Shown here: positions 47,246 through 54,162 of the stretch, in pieces
How the letters are laid out: every line of letters starts with the position of its first letter
How positions within the stretch are numbered: position 1 is the first letter of the stretch
Source of the DNA: Actinomycetota bacterium
GTDB taxonomy: Bacteria > Actinomycetota > Coriobacteriia > Anaerosomatales > PHET01
Direction of reading: 5' to 3'
Assembly: GCA_029265315.1 (NCBI GenBank)
Contig: JAJUJM010000005.1
Span: 87,425-151,424 of the forward strand
Length of the DNA stretch: 64,000 nt
Made by a program: the position numbers and the translations under genes
Notes under the pieces: model-generated
What the model was told of the DNA's origin: nothing
Database searches by the model: none
What the model saw: the letters and a program-made list of their open reading frames with translations, nothing else

Positions 47246-48009
47246 GACTCGGCCCGCGCATCGGCGAACGCCTCGCCCAACCGGTCGAGCAACAGGTCCG
47301 TGTACTCGTGGTAGCGCTCGCTGCGACGCTCGCGTGGCCGAGGTAGGTCGATACGCACGTCATCGATGATCCGCCCCCGATCCGGCGACATGACGATCAC
47401 GCGGTCCGACATGTAGACGGCCTCCTGCACGTCGTGCGTGACCATCAGCACCGTGATCCGGTTCTCCACCCAGATGCGCTCGAGTTCCTCCTGGAGCTTG
47501 AGCCGCATCTGGAAGTCGACGGCGCCGAACGGCTCATCCATCAGCAGGACCTGGGGATCGGACGCGAGTGCGCGGCAGACCGCGGTCCGCTGCTTCATGC
47601 CGCCCGAGAGCTGAGCCGGGTAGAGGCGCTCCTTGCCCTCCAGGTGCGCCATGCGCAACAACGCCTGAAGGCGCTCAGCGCGCTCGCGCGTCTTGATGCC
47701 CGTGCGCCTCATCGGGTACTCGACGTTTCCGCGCACCGTGAGCCACGGAAAGAGCGCGTAGTCCTGGAAGATGACGCCTCTGTCCGGACCGGGACCCTCC
47801 ACCGGCCTGTCGCCCACACGGACTGTTCCGCGCTCGGGCCTGACGAACCCGGCGACGATGTTCAGGAGCGTCGTCTTGCCACAGCCTGAAGGTCCCAGGA
47901 GCGTGACGAACTCCCCTTCGCCCACGGACAGGTCCATGCGCTCGATGACGATGTGGTCACCGGCGCCGTTCGCAAAGCGCTTGTGCACGTCACGGATCTC
48001 GAGCCTCAC
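47242..48009 (-). CDS. ABC importer ATPase, NrtD/SsuB/TauB type
   Basis: 255 residues from GTG 48009, chosen because it overlaps the permease stop as GTGA; the frame extends further upstream inside the permease. Walker A GPSGCGKTT, Q-loop IFQDYALFPW, signature LSGGMKQRTAVCRAL, Walker B VLLMDEPFGAVD, H-loop VTHDVQEAVYMSD. This is the nitrate/sulfonate/taurine-type subfamily, matching the permease and binding protein of the same operon. Confidence 0.94.
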   Translation of the reverse strand: MRLEIRDVHKRFANGAGDHIVIERMDLSVGEGEFVTLLGPSGCGKTTLLNIVAGFVRPERGTVRVGDRPVEGPGPDRGVIFQDYALFPWLTVRGNVEYPMRRTGIKTRERAERLQALLRMAHLEGKERLYPAQLSGGMKQRTAVCRALASDPQVLLMDEPFGAVDFQMRLKLQEELERIWVENRITVLMVTHDVQEAVYMSDRVIVMSPDRGRIIDDVRIDLPRPRERRSERYHEYTDLLLDRLGEAFADARAES

Positions 48010-48842
48010 GTGAGATACCGCCACTTCGCCAGCTGACGATTCGCGTAGACCAGCCCCCGGTCGATGAGAAAGCCCACGAGCGCCCCGAGGATCATGAGCG
48101 CCATGAGCCGGTCGGTCGCCATCATCGACTGCGCACGCACCATGAGGTATCCGTAGCCGGCGCTCGTCGCGATGAACTCCGCGCAGATCACCGAGCCCCA
48201 CGCCGCGCCAAGGGCGAGCCGCGCGCCGGTGACCACGTCGGGGACCGTGGCCGGGAGGACCACGTCACGGAAGAGTCCGCTGCGTGACGCCCCCATGCTC
48301 CTGGCGGCGTGGAACAGCTCGATGGGGATCGCGCGGACACCGGCGACCGTCGATAGGATGATCGCGAAGACCCCGACGAACGTGATGATGAAGATCGTCG
48401 GACCGTCGCCAAGCCCGAACCAGATGATGGACAGCGGTACCCACGCCATGATCGGGACCTGCCTGAACGTATTGATGAGCGGGTCCATGACCTCGCCCAC
48501 GCGCGGCGAGTGACCCATCAGGTACCCGACCGGCACTCCGATCGCCATCGAGATGACGAAACCGATGAGCACACGCCTGACGGTGATGCCAAGGTTGGTG
48601 AGGACGATCGGGTCGACGACAGCCTCGCCCAGCGCGCGCAACGCATCGACGGGCTGCGGCATGAGCAGATCGCTGTCATAGCGCCAGGCGGCCACCTGCC
48701 ATACGCCGAAGACGATGATGAGCGACAGCACCCACCACCAGGACTGGCGCCCCCTGGCGCCGCGTCCGTCCACACCCCCGGTACCGGTCAGGATCTCCTC
48801 GTCTCCGACACGGTCAACAAGCGAACTCCCAGCCGACGCCAT
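48006..48842 (-). CDS. ABC importer permease, SsuC/TauC type
   Basis: 278 residues from ATG 48842. Six predicted TM helices (WWWVLSLIIVFGVWQVAAW, VLIGFVISMAIGVPVGYLM, IFIITFVGVFAIILSTVAG and others) and the EAA-like loop ELFHAARSMGASRSGLFRDVVLPATVP that contacts the ATPase. Its start lies 55 bp inside the end of the preceding lipoprotein gene, so the two are tightly coupled. Confidence 0.93.
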   Translation of the reverse strand: MASAGSSLVDRVGDEEILTGTGGVDGRGARGRQSWWWVLSLIIVFGVWQVAAWRYDSDLLMPQPVDALRALGEAVVDPIVLTNLGITVRRVLIGFVISMAIGVPVGYLMGHSPRVGEVMDPLINTFRQVPIMAWVPLSIIWFGLGDGPTIFIITFVGVFAIILSTVAGVRAIPIELFHAARSMGASRSGLFRDVVLPATVPDVVTGARLALGAAWGSVICAEFIATSAGYGYLMVRAQSMMATDRLMALMILGALVGFLIDRGLVYANRQLAKWRYLT

Positions 48843-49591
48843 TCGCTCACCTCCTCGTCGCTCATCGGAACGCCTGTGTACTCCCCGACCTGCTGCACGA
48901 GCTTCGCCGAGTCGGACAGTGCGCGCGCCGCGGCGTCGAACTCCTCGATCACCGCACCGAACCTGGCGTCCCGCTCGAACTCCCGAGTGCTCACCAGCAC
49001 GTACGTGACCCGCCGTGTCCCGTCCCGGTGCGCCGACGGCATCCGGGCGCCCTCGACCGACCTCGCACGTAGGAAGTCCGTCACGATCGCATCGACCTCG
49101 CCGTTCTCGAGCGCGTATGGCAGGCTCTCGGTGAGCATCGGCACGGCCTCCGTCTCGTCGTCGAACACGTCGCTCACGACGTCCGACTGGTACGCGCGAT
49201 TCTGCGTGATGCCGACACGGGCGGGCGGGTCGCGCCGCACGACCACGACGTCCGTGTTCGCTGCCACAGCCCCCACGACGACGAAGCGGGGGTCCCGCGC
49301 GATGAGCTCATCAGCTGCGGCAGGACAGAGCACCGCGAGCTCGATGTCGCCCGCGGCCAGTGCCGTCTGGGACTTGGTGCCACAGCAGTCACGAAGCTCC
49401 TGCGACTCGAGGAACACCCGCTGTGCGCGCTCGTCCAGCCCGTGTTCGACCACGTAGTCGACAAGCATGCCCGCCGTGTCGTCGGGAGCGCCGATGCGGA
49501 CAGCGGATGCGTCGGCACGCGACGCCAGCGAACACCCTGCATTCGCGCCGATGAGCAGGGCGAGCGAGCATGCGAGAACCCACCGCCGCAT
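48788..49591 (-). CDS. Lipoprotein, substrate-binding-protein-like, with a CCG motif
   Basis: 267 residues from ATG 49591. Lipoprotein signal with Cys in ANAGCSLA, then a periplasmic-binding-like fold (VRIGAPDDTAGMLVDYVVEHG ... AALAAGDIELAVLCPAAADELI ... VVVGAVAANTDVVVV). A vicinal cysteine pair sits in LRDCCGTKS. It lies between the main binding protein and the permease and probably presents a ligand to the same importer. Vicinal cysteines favour soft-metal or thiol-reactive ligands (inference). Confidence 0.8.
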   Translation of the reverse strand: MRRWVLACSLALLIGANAGCSLASRADASAVRIGAPDDTAGMLVDYVVEHGLDERAQRVFLESQELRDCCGTKSQTALAAGDIELAVLCPAAADELIARDPRFVVVGAVAANTDVVVVRRDPPARVGITQNRAYQSDVVSDVFDDETEAVPMLTESLPYALENGEVDAIVTDFLRARSVEGARMPSAHRDGTRRVTYVLVSTREFERDARFGAVIEEFDAAARALSDSAKLVQQVGEYTGVPMSDEEVSEWRRLGVRLLTVSETRRS

Positions 49592-49622
49592 GGTCGCCCG
49601 CCCTTCAGCGCCCCACATGGCG

Positions 49623-50723
49623 TCAGCCCTGGAAGCCGACCGCCTTCTTGTATTCTTCGAACGTCATCGTGAGCGGGAACTTCGGGTCGACCTGCTCGGC
49701 GATGAAGGCCTCGAAGTCATCCGTCCCCGCCTGGTCGAGCAGGTCCGTCTTGAGCCACTCCGACTGCGGCAGCGCCTTGAAGCCGGTCACCTTCTCGACA
49801 TAGTCGAACTCGTCGGTGAACTTCTGCGGGTCGACCTCCCACGTGAGCGTCCGGCCGTCACCGACCGTCTTCGCCCAGATCGTCCTCAGGGCCGCCTCCT
49901 CGCTGATGCCCTTCTCTGCCGCGAAGATCTTCGCCGACTCGAGCGGGTTCGTGTAGATGTACTGGATCGCCTTCGAGTGCGCGAGGATCATCTTCTTCGC
50001 GAGCTCCGGATGCTCAGTGGCGAACTTCTCGTTCATCGAGTAGCAGCAGCAGTTGCCCCAGTCGCCCGTCGTCGGCAACTTGGAGACGGCCTGGAGGATC
50101 TTCGCGTAGTCGCCCTCGACCTCGGCCACCGACCCCCACGGGTCGCAGTCGACGAAGCCGTCGAGCTTGCCGGTCTTGATCGCGATCAGCGCATCACTGC
50201 CGCCGATCTCGACCGCCTCGTACTTCGCGGGGTCCGCGGGAATCCCGGCGTTCGCTGCGATACGGACCCAGTACGAGTCGGTCTTGTGGGCGTCGGCCGG
50301 GACGCCGAACCTCTTGCCCACGAGCTCCTTGGCGCTCTTGAACTTGCTCGACCCGACGATGTAGTACGAGCCGCCGAGATGGTTGTTCGCCGCCACGAAG
50401 ATGGGCGAGCCCTTCTCCTTGGCGCGCACGAGACCCTCGGTGCCGATGTAGCCGACGTCCATCTGGCCCGCGGCCATCGCCTCGGGGACATTGCCGCCGC
50501 CGATCGACTCGACCTTGAGACCGAGCTCCTCGTAGATGTCGGCGTCACGCGCCACCGCCGCGGCGAGCATGTGGTCACAGCCGTAATAGCCCAGCTTGAC
50601 CGTATAGTCGTCCACCTTCTCCTCAGCTGGCGGCTGCTCAGCCGTCTCCGTGGTGCCGCCACACCCGGCCACCACGCTCACGAGCAAGAGCGCCGTGAGC
50701 AACCCCACCAGAACCTTCTTCAT
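49623..50723 (-). CDS. ABC substrate-binding lipoprotein, NrtA/SsuA type, with CCC motif
   Basis: 366 residues from ATG 50723 (GGGAGGGA upstream). Lipobox VVAGC, then an NMT1/SsuA-like fold (VKLGYYGCDHMLAAAVARDADIYEELGLKVE ... AGQMDVGYIGTEGLVRA). Unusual cysteines: one in YYGCDHM at the usual ligand-contacting first loop, one in FVDCDPWG and a triple Cys in GDWGNCCCYS. Family members normally bind oxyanions or sulfonates without such cysteines, so a thiophilic ligand is suspected. First gene of the second transcription unit of the selenoprotein island. Confidence 0.92.
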   Translation of the reverse strand: MKKVLVGLLTALLLVSVVAGCGGTTETAEQPPAEEKVDDYTVKLGYYGCDHMLAAAVARDADIYEELGLKVESIGGGNVPEAMAAGQMDVGYIGTEGLVRAKEKGSPIFVAANNHLGGSYYIVGSSKFKSAKELVGKRFGVPADAHKTDSYWVRIAANAGIPADPAKYEAVEIGGSDALIAIKTGKLDGFVDCDPWGSVAEVEGDYAKILQAVSKLPTTGDWGNCCCYSMNEKFATEHPELAKKMILAHSKAIQYIYTNPLESAKIFAAEKGISEEAALRTIWAKTVGDGRTLTWEVDPQKFTDEFDYVEKVTGFKALPQSEWLKTDLLDQAGTDDFEAFIAEQVDPKFPLTMTFEEYKKAVGFQG

Positions 50724-50925
50724 CAGTCCCTCCCAGTCGATGTGCGTTCGCTGCAATCCCGTGCGAGCCGCCTTGGCACACGCCGCCGCGGCGCAGGTCC
50801 CCTCAGCGTCATGACCTGATCGGGCGCCGCCGCTCCCAGCGCAGCGCAGAGGTCTGGGAAGCACCCGATGCTCGCGCTCGGGATCAGGTCGTGCGTGCTG
50901 TCCCGTCCCCTACTATTGCATGAAC

Positions 50926-50956
50926 TGCTTATGTCAGGCGACAGTATTGCTTATGT
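50926..50956 (-). promoter_or_regulatory. Direct repeats TGCTTATGT (22-bp period) in the importer promoter
   Basis: TGCTTATGT (ACATAAGCA on the coding strand) occurs at 50926-50934 and 50948-50956, exactly 22 bp apart, about two helical turns. A minus-strand CTGACA overlaps the first copy and a weak -10-like stretch follows toward the binding-protein gene. This looks like an operator for a dimeric or tandem-binding regulator; the regulator is not in the window. Confidence 0.5.
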
Positions 50957-50975
50957 TGCCGCCTGTGACCCGCTC

Positions 50976-51437
50976 TCAGTTGCCGCAGCAATCGGCCATG
51001 TTGCTGCCGAACACGTCGACGAGCTCGCCGTCCTCGACGCGGTAGATGGCATAGCCGATGTTCGGCCCCTTCCGCCCCCTGACCACGAGCTCGTACGGCA
51101 GCTTGCCGTCGATGTCCTTGACCTCGAGCACCTGCCTCTCGACCGGAGCCTTGTGCGCGTTCGTGAACTGGGGGCCTGACGCGCGATCGAGCAGCACCAC
51201 CGTTCTGAAGCGGTCCCGCTCGTCGCGGTAGACGACTCCGAGGTCCCTTGTCCCGTCACCGTCGAAGTCCCCCTCCGCGGCGGCGACGATCACGGTGTTC
51301 GGCCGCGTCCGGTGGAAGCGCTCGACGAGTTCGACGTTGCCGATCTCCGGTTCCGCGTCCTGGGCCGGCGGCGCGCCGCATCCGATCCCGATCGCGCACA
51401 GCGCCCCGATCGCCAGCAGGCACACCAGCCGCTTCAC
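50976..51437 (-). CDS. Lipoprotein with FG-GAP/VCBS-like repeat and C-terminal CCGN
   Basis: 153 residues from GTG 51437 (GTGA overlap with the permease stop). Signal with lipobox GIGC, then AEGDFDGDGTRDLGVVYRD (calcium-loop-like FG-GAP/VCBS pattern) and beta-rich sequence, ending MADCCGN. The vicinal Cys pair at the very C-terminus echoes the cysteine pairs of the other exported proteins of this island. Function unknown. Last gene of the first transcription unit. Confidence 0.8.
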   Translation of the reverse strand: MKRLVCLLAIGALCAIGIGCGAPPAQDAEPEIGNVELVERFHRTRPNTVIVAAAEGDFDGDGTRDLGVVYRDERDRFRTVVLLDRASGPQFTNAHKAPVERQVLEVKDIDGKLPYELVVRGRKGPNIGYAIYRVEDGELVDVFGSNMADCCGN

Positions 51438-52513
51438 GCGAGACTCGCCCTCACACGCTGCACGAAGCGCCGCGCCTGGCCCCGGTAGGCCCAGGCGGCC
51501 AGGCACACGACCACCGCTGTGCACGCCCACTGGAGCCACGGGGGGACCACAGCTATGAGCCAGCTCGCGACCTTCACGGTGCCGGAGTCACGAGACGGAT
51601 CGGTCATCGCCGTGAAGCCCGGCCCGAGAAGCCGGTTCGCGATCCAGCCGACGACGACGCCTGCGATCACGAGCGGGATGGCGAAGAGCGCCGTCGCCCG
51701 CTTCCCCATCAAGCGAGTGATCGAGATGAGCTCAGGCAGGTTCGTGGCGGCCCCCACCATGAGGAACGTGATCGCAGTTCCCGGGCTCGCTCCCACGGCG
51801 ACCAGTGCCGCGACGAACGGGATGTGCCCGACGGCGCACACGTACATCAGCATCGCGAGCACCGTGATGGTCGCGAGCGAAAGCAGGCCGGGGTCACCCA
51901 GGTACGTGTCGATGAAGCTCGGTGGGACGAGGGCGAAAACCAGCCCGGCGAAGAACGCCCCGATGACCACATACTTGCTGACCGTCACGCCGAGGTCGGA
52001 GAAGCCGTACCTCACGCCGGCGATCGCCCGTTCGCGCAGGGAGCCCTGCTGAGTCGCCAGTTCCGAGACCGGTACGGCCGCCTCGACGCGAGAAATCTCG
52101 GAACCCGCCAATCGGTTCGCTACCGTCCCGATGAACACCGGCACGATGAAGCCCGCGACGAGATAGATCGTCGCGATCTGAGGCCCCAGAAGACCGTAGG
52201 CCAGCAGCACGGCGGCGGGATTGATGATCGGCGTGGCCGTCATGAACGCGAGCACAGGACCCAGATAGGCTCCGGAGTAGTAGAGCCCGAGCCCTATGGG
52301 TATCACCCCGCAGCTGCAAATGGGCAGGAGCATGCCGGAAACGGTGGCCTTGACGAGTGCGAGCGGACCGGTGTTCCCCAGCTCGCTCTGCATCCGTTCA
52401 GGACGCACGAACTCGTGCATGAGGCCGGCGAGGGCGAAACTCACCACCAGCCACGGCGCGGCGCCCAGGAGCACGCCGAGGGCAGCGACCAGGATTTGGC
52501 GGACGATGCTCAC
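51434..52513 (-). CDS. DUF318/ArsP-type permease
   Basis: 359 residues from GTG 52513 (GTGA overlap with the Trx-like stop). Eight to ten TM helices in two halves, the first with the hallmark LLPICSCGVIPIGLGLYYSG and FMTATPIINPAAVLLAYG, the second with MYVCAVGHIPFVAALVAVGASPGTAITFLMVGAATNLPEL. Related permeases include ArsP, which exports trivalent organoarsenicals, and metal-associated homologues; the CSC motif is consistent with a soft-metal(loid) substrate. Tightly coupled to the Sec-containing Trx-like gene. Confidence 0.88.
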   Translation of the reverse strand: MSIVRQILVAALGVLLGAAPWLVVSFALAGLMHEFVRPERMQSELGNTGPLALVKATVSGMLLPICSCGVIPIGLGLYYSGAYLGPVLAFMTATPIINPAAVLLAYGLLGPQIATIYLVAGFIVPVFIGTVANRLAGSEISRVEAAVPVSELATQQGSLRERAIAGVRYGFSDLGVTVSKYVVIGAFFAGLVFALVPPSFIDTYLGDPGLLSLATITVLAMLMYVCAVGHIPFVAALVAVGASPGTAITFLMVGAATNLPELISITRLMGKRATALFAIPLVIAGVVVGWIANRLLGPGFTAMTDPSRDSGTVKVASWLIAVVPPWLQWACTAVVVCLAAWAYRGQARRFVQRVRASLA

Positions 52514-52770
52514 TGCCCCGCCTCATCGACTGCCGCTGCGATGGCCTGCTCGATCACCGCTCGGGAGAGCCTGTCGATCCTCACCTCACCATTGATGAAG
52601 AGCGTTCCGCGCATCACCGGTCCGTACTTCGCCACGTACTCCATGTCCCTGCCCGCCTGGTAGATACGGACCTCGACCGCGTCCCCGTACCGTTGTGCGA
52701 TCTCACGCACCGACCGTGCGTGCTCGTCGCAGCTGGGTCATGTGTTGACGAACTCGACGAGCACGCTCAT
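52510..52770 (-). CDS. Small thioredoxin-like selenoprotein with UPSC redox motif (in-frame TGA)
   Basis: 86 residues. ATG 52770 overlaps the ferredoxin:thioredoxin reductase stop (ATGA). After SVLVEFVNT the frame meets TGA (52738-52740), then P-S-C-D-E-H, so reading TGA as Sec gives the thioredoxin motif U-P-S-C at residues 11-14. Downstream sequence keeps the small thioredoxin/glutaredoxin fold (EVRIYQAGRDMEYVAKYGPVMRGTLFINGEVR), including the cis-Pro-like region before TLFINGE. A 7-bp hairpin with GGTCG loop starts 15 nt after the TGA. The stop overlaps the permease start (GTGA). Likely reduced by the adjacent reductase. Sec is inferred but well supported. Confidence 0.9.
52704..52722 (-). 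promoter_or_regulatory. Bacterial SECIS hairpin in the Trx-like selenoprotein gene
   Basis: Minus strand CACGCAC, loop GGTCG, GTGCGTG: a perfect 7-bp stem beginning 15 nt after the TGA, with GGU at the start of the apical loop. Stem distance and loop GGU match known bacterial SECIS elements bound by SelB. Confidence 0.85.
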
Positions 52771-53402
52771 CGATCGCCGAGCCTCACCTTGATGACCCCG
52801 TTGGCGTCGTCGCGCGCGTAGCTCAAGCTCCGCATCTCCGCGAGCCGCTCGAGGTGCTTCGCCTCGACCTCGGTGGCCACGATCACCTCGAGCGGTGTGC
52901 CCTTCGCGTTGAGCGCCCGCTTCACCTGGTGGATCGCGTCCGGCACCGGGAGTCCGCGCAGCGGCTCGATATGCTGCCCTCGCGTGTCCAGCGCCCCGCC
53001 GGCCCAGGTGAGCGGCACATCGCGGTACTCCGCCATCAGCGCCGCTTCGGCCCGCTTGTAGTCGGCTGCCGTCAGGTCGCCACGACCGAACAGCGTGCAG
53101 TGGCACCAACCGACTTCGTCGATCTCGGCTTGCGCGTACGCACACGGGCAGATGAGCTTCTTATCAGACTCGGGGTCCCCAGTGGGCTCGAAACAGGGGC
53201 AGTAGCGTCGGCCGTACATGGCTTCGCAGTCGGACAGCCACAGGCGCAGATTCGTATAGACCATCCAGCGCGGATTCACCGACCAACCCTTGTTGGCCGC
53301 ATACCTGCGGATCCACGCGTCCTGCTTCTTGAGTTCATGCCGATACGCCCGGAGGTCCCGCACGAAGCCTTTCATCATCGGCACCATCGCTGACAGGCTC
53401 AT
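52767..53402 (-). CDS. Ferredoxin:thioredoxin reductase catalytic (beta) subunit fused to a TusA-like tail
   Basis: 211 residues. Seven cysteines of FTR-beta are visible: C59, then CPC (68,70), CPC (85,87) and CHC (100,102), which ligate a [4Fe-4S] cluster beside the redox disulfide. FTR passes electrons from ferredoxin to thioredoxin; the next gene encodes the thioredoxin-like selenoprotein, its likely partner. The last about 75 residues (LDTRGQHIEPLRGLPVPDAIHQVKRAL ... IVATEVEAKHLERLAE) resemble the TusA/SirA fold but lack its catalytic Cys-Pro pair. Start overlaps the HgdC stop, stop overlaps the selenoprotein start, both ATGA. Confidence 0.9.
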   Translation of the reverse strand: MSLSAMVPMMKGFVRDLRAYRHELKKQDAWIRRYAANKGWSVNPRWMVYTNLRLWLSDCEAMYGRRYCPCFEPTGDPESDKKLICPCAYAQAEIDEVGWCHCTLFGRGDLTAADYKRAEAALMAEYRDVPLTWAGGALDTRGQHIEPLRGLPVPDAIHQVKRALNAKGTPLEVIVATEVEAKHLERLAEMRSLSYARDDANGVIKVRLGDR

Positions 53403-54157
53403 TCGTGCGCCCCCGCTCCGTGACTGAGCGCCGCTCCCAAGGCTCCCACCGTCTGCGACTCCTCCGGAACGAGCACTTCACCATCGAAGCCGGTGCGCAC
53501 AAGCTCCACCATCGCGGCGTTCTTGGCGACACCCCCTGCGAATACGAGCGGCCCGGTGGCCCCCACGCGCTTGAGCGATGAGAGCGTCCGCTTGGCGATT
53601 GAGTCGTGAAGCCCTCGTGCGACCGCCGCCCGGTCCGCACCACGGTGCACCAGTCCGGTGACTTCGCTCTCGGCGAAGACCGTGCACATGCTCGAGATCT
53701 GGATGCCCGATCCGTCTGCGGCCAGGGCCGCCGCCGCCATCTCCTCGAGATCGAAGCCCAAGGCCTTCGCCATCACCTCGAGGAACTTGCCCGTACCGGC
53801 GGCGCATTTGTCGTTCATCTCGAAGTCGATGACCTTGCCGCCTGGGCCGAGCGCGATGACTTTCGTGTCCTGCCCGCCGATGTCGAGCACGCTCGCCGCC
53901 TCGGGGAACAGGACGCTCGCACCCAGCGCATACGCCTTGATCTCGGTGACGACCTCGCAGCCGAACGCCTCGCGGGCGGCATGGCGCCCGTAGCCGGTCG
54001 CTACGATGACGTCGTGTTCGCCGCGGTCGACGAACGTCCGCGCCGCCGCCTGCGGGTCGAACCCCGAGTCGGTCACCGCCGCGTCGAGCGGCCGGCCCCC
54101 CTCGAGCCAGACCGCATCGACGCTGCGGGATCCGATGTCGAGCCCTAGAACGCGCAC
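53399..54157 (-). CDS. HgdC/BadF-type ATP-dependent electron activator
   Basis: 252 residues from GTG 54157, only 5 bp after the HgdB-like stop. ASKHA fold with phosphate-1 LGLDIGSRSVDAV, LDIGGQDTKVI, and the two cluster cysteines in NDKCAAGTGKFLE and SSMCTVFAESE that hold a [4Fe-4S] at the dimer interface, then FAGGVAKNAAM. ATP hydrolysis drives low-potential electron transfer to HgdB/DCCP-type proteins. It is probably the common activator for both HgdB-like proteins of this island. Confidence 0.93.
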   Translation of the reverse strand: MRVLGLDIGSRSVDAVWLEGGRPLDAAVTDSGFDPQAAARTFVDRGEHDVIVATGYGRHAAREAFGCEVVTEIKAYALGASVLFPEAASVLDIGGQDTKVIALGPGGKVIDFEMNDKCAAGTGKFLEVMAKALGFDLEEMAAAALAADGSGIQISSMCTVFAESEVTGLVHRGADRAAVARGLHDSIAKRTLSSLKRVGATGPLVFAGGVAKNAAMVELVRTGFDGEVLVPEESQTVGALGAALSHGAGAHE

Positions 54158-54162
54158 AGGCC

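Noticed and set aside
50937..50978. Read-through of the TGA after the CCGN terminus of the FG-GAP lipoprotein as a third Sec site
   Set aside because: The continuation is only 13 codons, has no family character, no neighbour overlap and no good hairpin.
52510..52737. A separate 66-residue ORF (52510-52710) plus a 10-residue fragment instead of one gene
   Set aside because: The short version would lack the first strand and active site of the thioredoxin fold. The TGA-containing frame has a proper overlapping start.
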